From: Flavobacterium taihuense
Lineage (GTDB): Bacteria; Bacteroidota; Bacteroidia; Flavobacteriales; Flavobacteriaceae
Direction: 5' to 3'
NCBI RefSeq assembly: GCF_019351435.1
Contig: NZ_JAHWYN010000008.1
Span: forward strand, 171,529-235,528
DNA length: 64,000 nucleotides
The position numbers were made by a program, and so were the translations under genes. Position 1 is the first letter of the stretch, and the number at the start of each line of letters is the position of its first letter. The notes under the pieces were generated by a model. It saw nothing but the letters and a program-made list of their open reading frames with translations. It made no database searches and had not been told where the DNA came from. Positions 61,340 to 64,000 of the stretch are shown one piece after another.

Positions 61340-64000
61340 ATGGCTTTCAACGAAGATTCTCGTGTTAAAATACCGGCTATACTCCATCTTATTCGTTTGG
61401 GCTATACCTACATTCCCAGAAATGAGCAACATAGAATTGAAGAAACCAATATCTTTCAGGATGTTTTTAGGGAAAGCATTAGCCGAATTAATCCTTCTAT
61501 TGAGGAAAATGAGATCAATAGATTGCTGGATGAAATCACACTGCAACTGGATTATGATGATTTGGGTCGTGATTTCTATAAGTCACTCACGGCTACTTCT
61601 GGTATCAAACTGATTGACTTCAATAATTTCAACAACAATTCGTTTCATGTTACTACGGAATTAACGTGCAAAAATGGCGATGAGGAGTTTCGACCTGACA
61701 TTACCCTTTTGATTAACGGAATTCCGTTGGTGTTTATTGAAGTCAAGAAGCCTAACAATAAAAATGGTATTATTGAAGAGCGCAATCGAATCAATGATCG
61801 TTTTAAGAACAGAAAATTCAAGCGTTTTGCAAACATCACGCAATTGATGATTTTCTCCAACAACATGAATTATGAAGATGGTGTGATTGAACCATTGCAA
61901 GGAGCTTATTATGCTACGAGCGCCTATCATGATTTGAATTTCAATTATTTCAGGGAAGAGGAATTTTTCAATTTAAATGAGATCCTACTTCCAGAGAATG
62001 AAGTCTTGGAAAACTTAGTGTTAAAGGACAATCATTTAACTGCTATTAAATATGCTGATGAATTTGCTACCAATAAACACTATGACACGCCTACCAATAG
62101 AATCCTAACTTCATTAGTCAATAAAGAGCGATTGGCTTTTATATTGAAATTTGCTTTGGCTTATGTGGAAGAAGAAAAAGACGGCAAATCAGATTTGCAA
62201 AAACACATCATGCGATATCCGCAGTTGTTTGCAACAAAAGCCATTAGCAGAAAATTAAGCGAAGGCATTACCAAAGGAATTATTTGGCATACACAGGGAT
62301 CTGGAAAAACGGCTTTGGCATATTACAATGTCAAATACCTGACGGATTATTACCAAAAGAAAAACATCATTCCGAAGTTTTATTTTATTGTGGACCGCAT
62401 TGATTTAGCAGTACAAGCCTCCACTGAATTTTCTAATCGAGGTTTGAAAGTGAACAAAGTCAATTCGCGTCTGGATTTCATGAATGACATCAAAAAAGTG
62501 GGTGCTATTCACAATCACAGCGGCGAAAGTGAAATTACTGTAATCAATATTCAAAAATTCACGGAAGACGCTACGGTTACAATCAATTTAGATTATGACA
62601 TCAATATACAGCGCATCTATTTTTTAGATGAAGCGCACCGCAGTTACAATCCTAAAGGGAATTATTTAGCTAATCTGGTTAATTCGGATAAAAGCGCCAT
62701 TAAAATTGCTTTGACCGGAACGCCATTGCTGAAAGATGTCATCAAAGAATATGATTCCAAAATTCTGTTTGGCGACTACATCCATAAGTACTATTACAAC
62801 ATGTCGATTGCCGATGGGTACACCTTGCGTTTGATTCGGGAAGAAATTGATACTACTTATAAAATGCAGATGCAGGAAATCCTTTCTCAGATTAATGTGT
62901 TGGAAGGCGGTATCAAAAAAGCTCAGGTCTATTCACATCCCAAATATGTAGAACCCTTACTGGACTATATTGTCAAAGATTTACAGCACTTTAAAAAACA
63001 GGAATACGACAATTCCTTAGGTGGAATGGTGGTTTGTGATTCGGCAGAACAAGCCAAAGAATTGTTTCGCTATTTTGAAGATTTATATGGCATTCAGGAA
63101 ACCAATGTCATGAATTTGGCAGCGGAAGGCAAAGAACCGTACGGAACTAAGCCATCACTAAAAGCAGCCTTAATATTACATGATATAAACGATAAAGACA
63201 TTCGCAAAGATTTGATCGCTGCCTTCAAAAAAGGAGACATTGATGTATTGTTTGTTTACAACATGTTATTAACTGGTTTTGATGCCAAACGATTGAAAAA
63301 ACTGTATTTGGCGCGTGTCATCAAAGACCACAATTTATTGCAGACACTTACTCGTGTTAACCGCCCTTATAAAAAATACCAATATGGTTATGTAGTCGAT
63401 TTTGCAGATATTTCTGCTGCCTTTGACAAAACCAACCGAATGTATTTTGATGAATTACAGGCTGAGCTCGGTGACGAAATGGAGCATTACAGCAACTTGT
63501 TCAAATCAAAAGAGGAAATGAACCAGGAGATTGCTGAAATCAAAGAAAATTTGTTTCATTTCGATATCAAAAATGCAGAAAATTTCAGATTGCAAATTGA
63601 CGAAATTAAAGATAAGAAGGATTTATTGGCAATTATAAAAGCGTTACGAAATGCCAAAGAACTGAAGAACATCATCCGATTAGGAGATCATGACGATTTG
63701 CTTCAAAAATTGGATTTTTACAAACTCAATCAATTGCTTTCGGTGGCACAAGCTCGATTAGACAATCTCAATTTGATAGAGAGTATTCAAAACGATTCCG
63801 ATACAACCAACTTATTGAATACCGCTCTTGAAGATATTTTCTTTACGTTTACCAAAGTATCCGAAGAAGAAATGATCTTGGCAGATGCGTTAAAAAATGA
63901 TTTACGTAGAACTCGTGAAGCATTATTGCATAATTTTGACCCAAAAGATCCACGATTTATTTCACTGAGAGAAGAATTGGAGCGCATTTTCAAAAAGAAA
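61340..64000 (+). CDS. hsdR: Second type I restriction endonuclease R subunit (3' end outside window)
   Basis: The frame is open from the ATG at 61340 to the window edge (887 residues). The N-terminal nuclease site is FRPDITLLINGIPLVFIEVK, with D120, E134 and K136. The translocase has Walker A TQGSGKT (318-324), DEAH in YFLDEAHRSYNP (430-433), LTGTPL, and the late motif LLQTLTRVNRPY. The layout is like EcoR124-type (type IC) HsdR and differs clearly from the HsdR at 37420. Its methylase and specificity genes are expected beyond the right edge. Confidence 0.93.
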   Translation, partial: MAFNEDSRVKIPAILHLIRLGYTYIPRNEQHRIEETNIFQDVFRESISRINPSIEENEINRLLDEITLQLDYDDLGRDFYKSLTATSGIKLIDFNNFNNNSFHVTTELTCKNGDEEFRPDITLLINGIPLVFIEVKKPNNKNGIIEERNRINDRFKNRKFKRFANITQLMIFSNNMNYEDGVIEPLQGAYYATSAYHDLNFNYFREEEFFNLNEILLPENEVLENLVLKDNHLTAIKYADEFATNKHYDTPTNRILTSLVNKERLAFILKFALAYVEEEKDGKSDLQKHIMRYPQLFATKAISRKLSEGITKGIIWHTQGSGKTALAYYNVKYLTDYYQKKNIIPKFYFIVDRIDLAVQASTEFSNRGLKVNKVNSRLDFMNDIKKVGAIHNHSGESEITVINIQKFTEDATVTINLDYDINIQRIYFLDEAHRSYNPKGNYLANLVNSDKSAIKIALTGTPLLKDVIKEYDSKILFGDYIHKYYYNMSIADGYTLRLIREEIDTTYKMQMQEILSQINVLEGGIKKAQVYSHPKYVEPLLDYIVKDLQHFKKQEYDNSLGGMVVCDSAEQAKELFRYFEDLYGIQETNVMNLAAEGKEPYGTKPSLKAALILHDINDKDIRKDLIAAFKKGDIDVLFVYNMLLTGFDAKRLKKLYLARVIKDHNLLQTLTRVNRPYKKYQYGYVVDFADISAAFDKTNRMYFDELQAELGDEMEHYSNLFKSKEEMNQEIAEIKENLFHFDIKNAENFRLQIDEIKDKKDLLAIIKALRNAKELKNIIRLGDHDDLLQKLDFYKLNQLLSVAQARLDNLNLIESIQNDSDTTNLLNTALEDIFFTFTKVSEEEMILADALKNDLRRTREALLHNFDPKDPRFISLREELERIFKKK

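Overview
The window is AT-rich DNA from a member of the Bacteroidota, most likely Flavobacteriia and close to Flavobacterium. The evidence is two SusC/SusD pairs, a type IX secretion C-terminal domain, an RteC protein, a MauE/DUF6520 cluster, start sites without clear Shine-Dalgarno sequences, and several promoters with the Bacteroidota -7 box TAnnTTTG. I saw no rRNA, tRNA or CRISPR array. Family names come from reading the proteins; no database search was run.

Layout. 1-13.4 kb is a polysaccharide utilisation locus on the minus strand: SusR-like regulator, SusC, SusD, SusE/F, GH66 dextranase (running off the left edge) and a separately transcribed GH27-like secreted enzyme. The pairing of GH66 and GH27 points to dextran (alpha-1,6-glucan). 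A decayed second copy of the regulator with its operator lies at 13.78-14.14 kb. 15-17 kb holds a small cluster of unknown and hydrophobic proteins (DUF5675 and others). 18.1-28.3 kb holds an AraC regulator, a MauE/DoxX redox membrane protein and a small cysteine-containing DUF6520 peptide, convergent with an S9 peptidase, SusD and SusC operon.

29-40.3 kb is a nine-gene minus-strand defence operon: a type I restriction-modification system (hsdR, hsdS, hsdM) that also carries a HigA-like antitoxin, a DUF433/PIN-like toxin-antitoxin pair, a Septu-like ATPase plus HNH nuclease pair and a PLD-family protein. 40.3-52.2 kb contains a four-gene operon (YegP-like, HsdR_N-like nuclease, membrane PLD protein, vWA-like lipoprotein), an Abi_2 gene with a structured RNA leader, several small envelope proteins, and a TPR histidine kinase with a LuxR-type response regulator.

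The most striking signal joins these last two regions. A 16-bp palindrome, TTACGG-N4-CCGTAA, occurs six times between 40.36 and 49.58 kb, each time upstream of a gene. In five cases a -7 box matching 7/8 or 8/8 lies exactly 29.5 bp from the palindrome centre, a class-II activator layout. One copy faces hsdR and the nine-gene operon, and another faces the YegP/HsdR_N/PLD/vWA operon. This looks like a local regulon that controls defence genes, and the adjacent two-component system is the obvious candidate regulator.

52.5-61.2 kb looks like part of an integrated mobile element: RteC, a TPR-AraC regulator, a replication initiator-like protein, a DnaC-like helicase loader and families of non-coding repeats. 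A YhcG-type PDDEXK nuclease gene is bracketed by two copies of the 3' end of the DnaC-like gene. A second, different type I HsdR begins at 61.34 kb and runs off the right edge.
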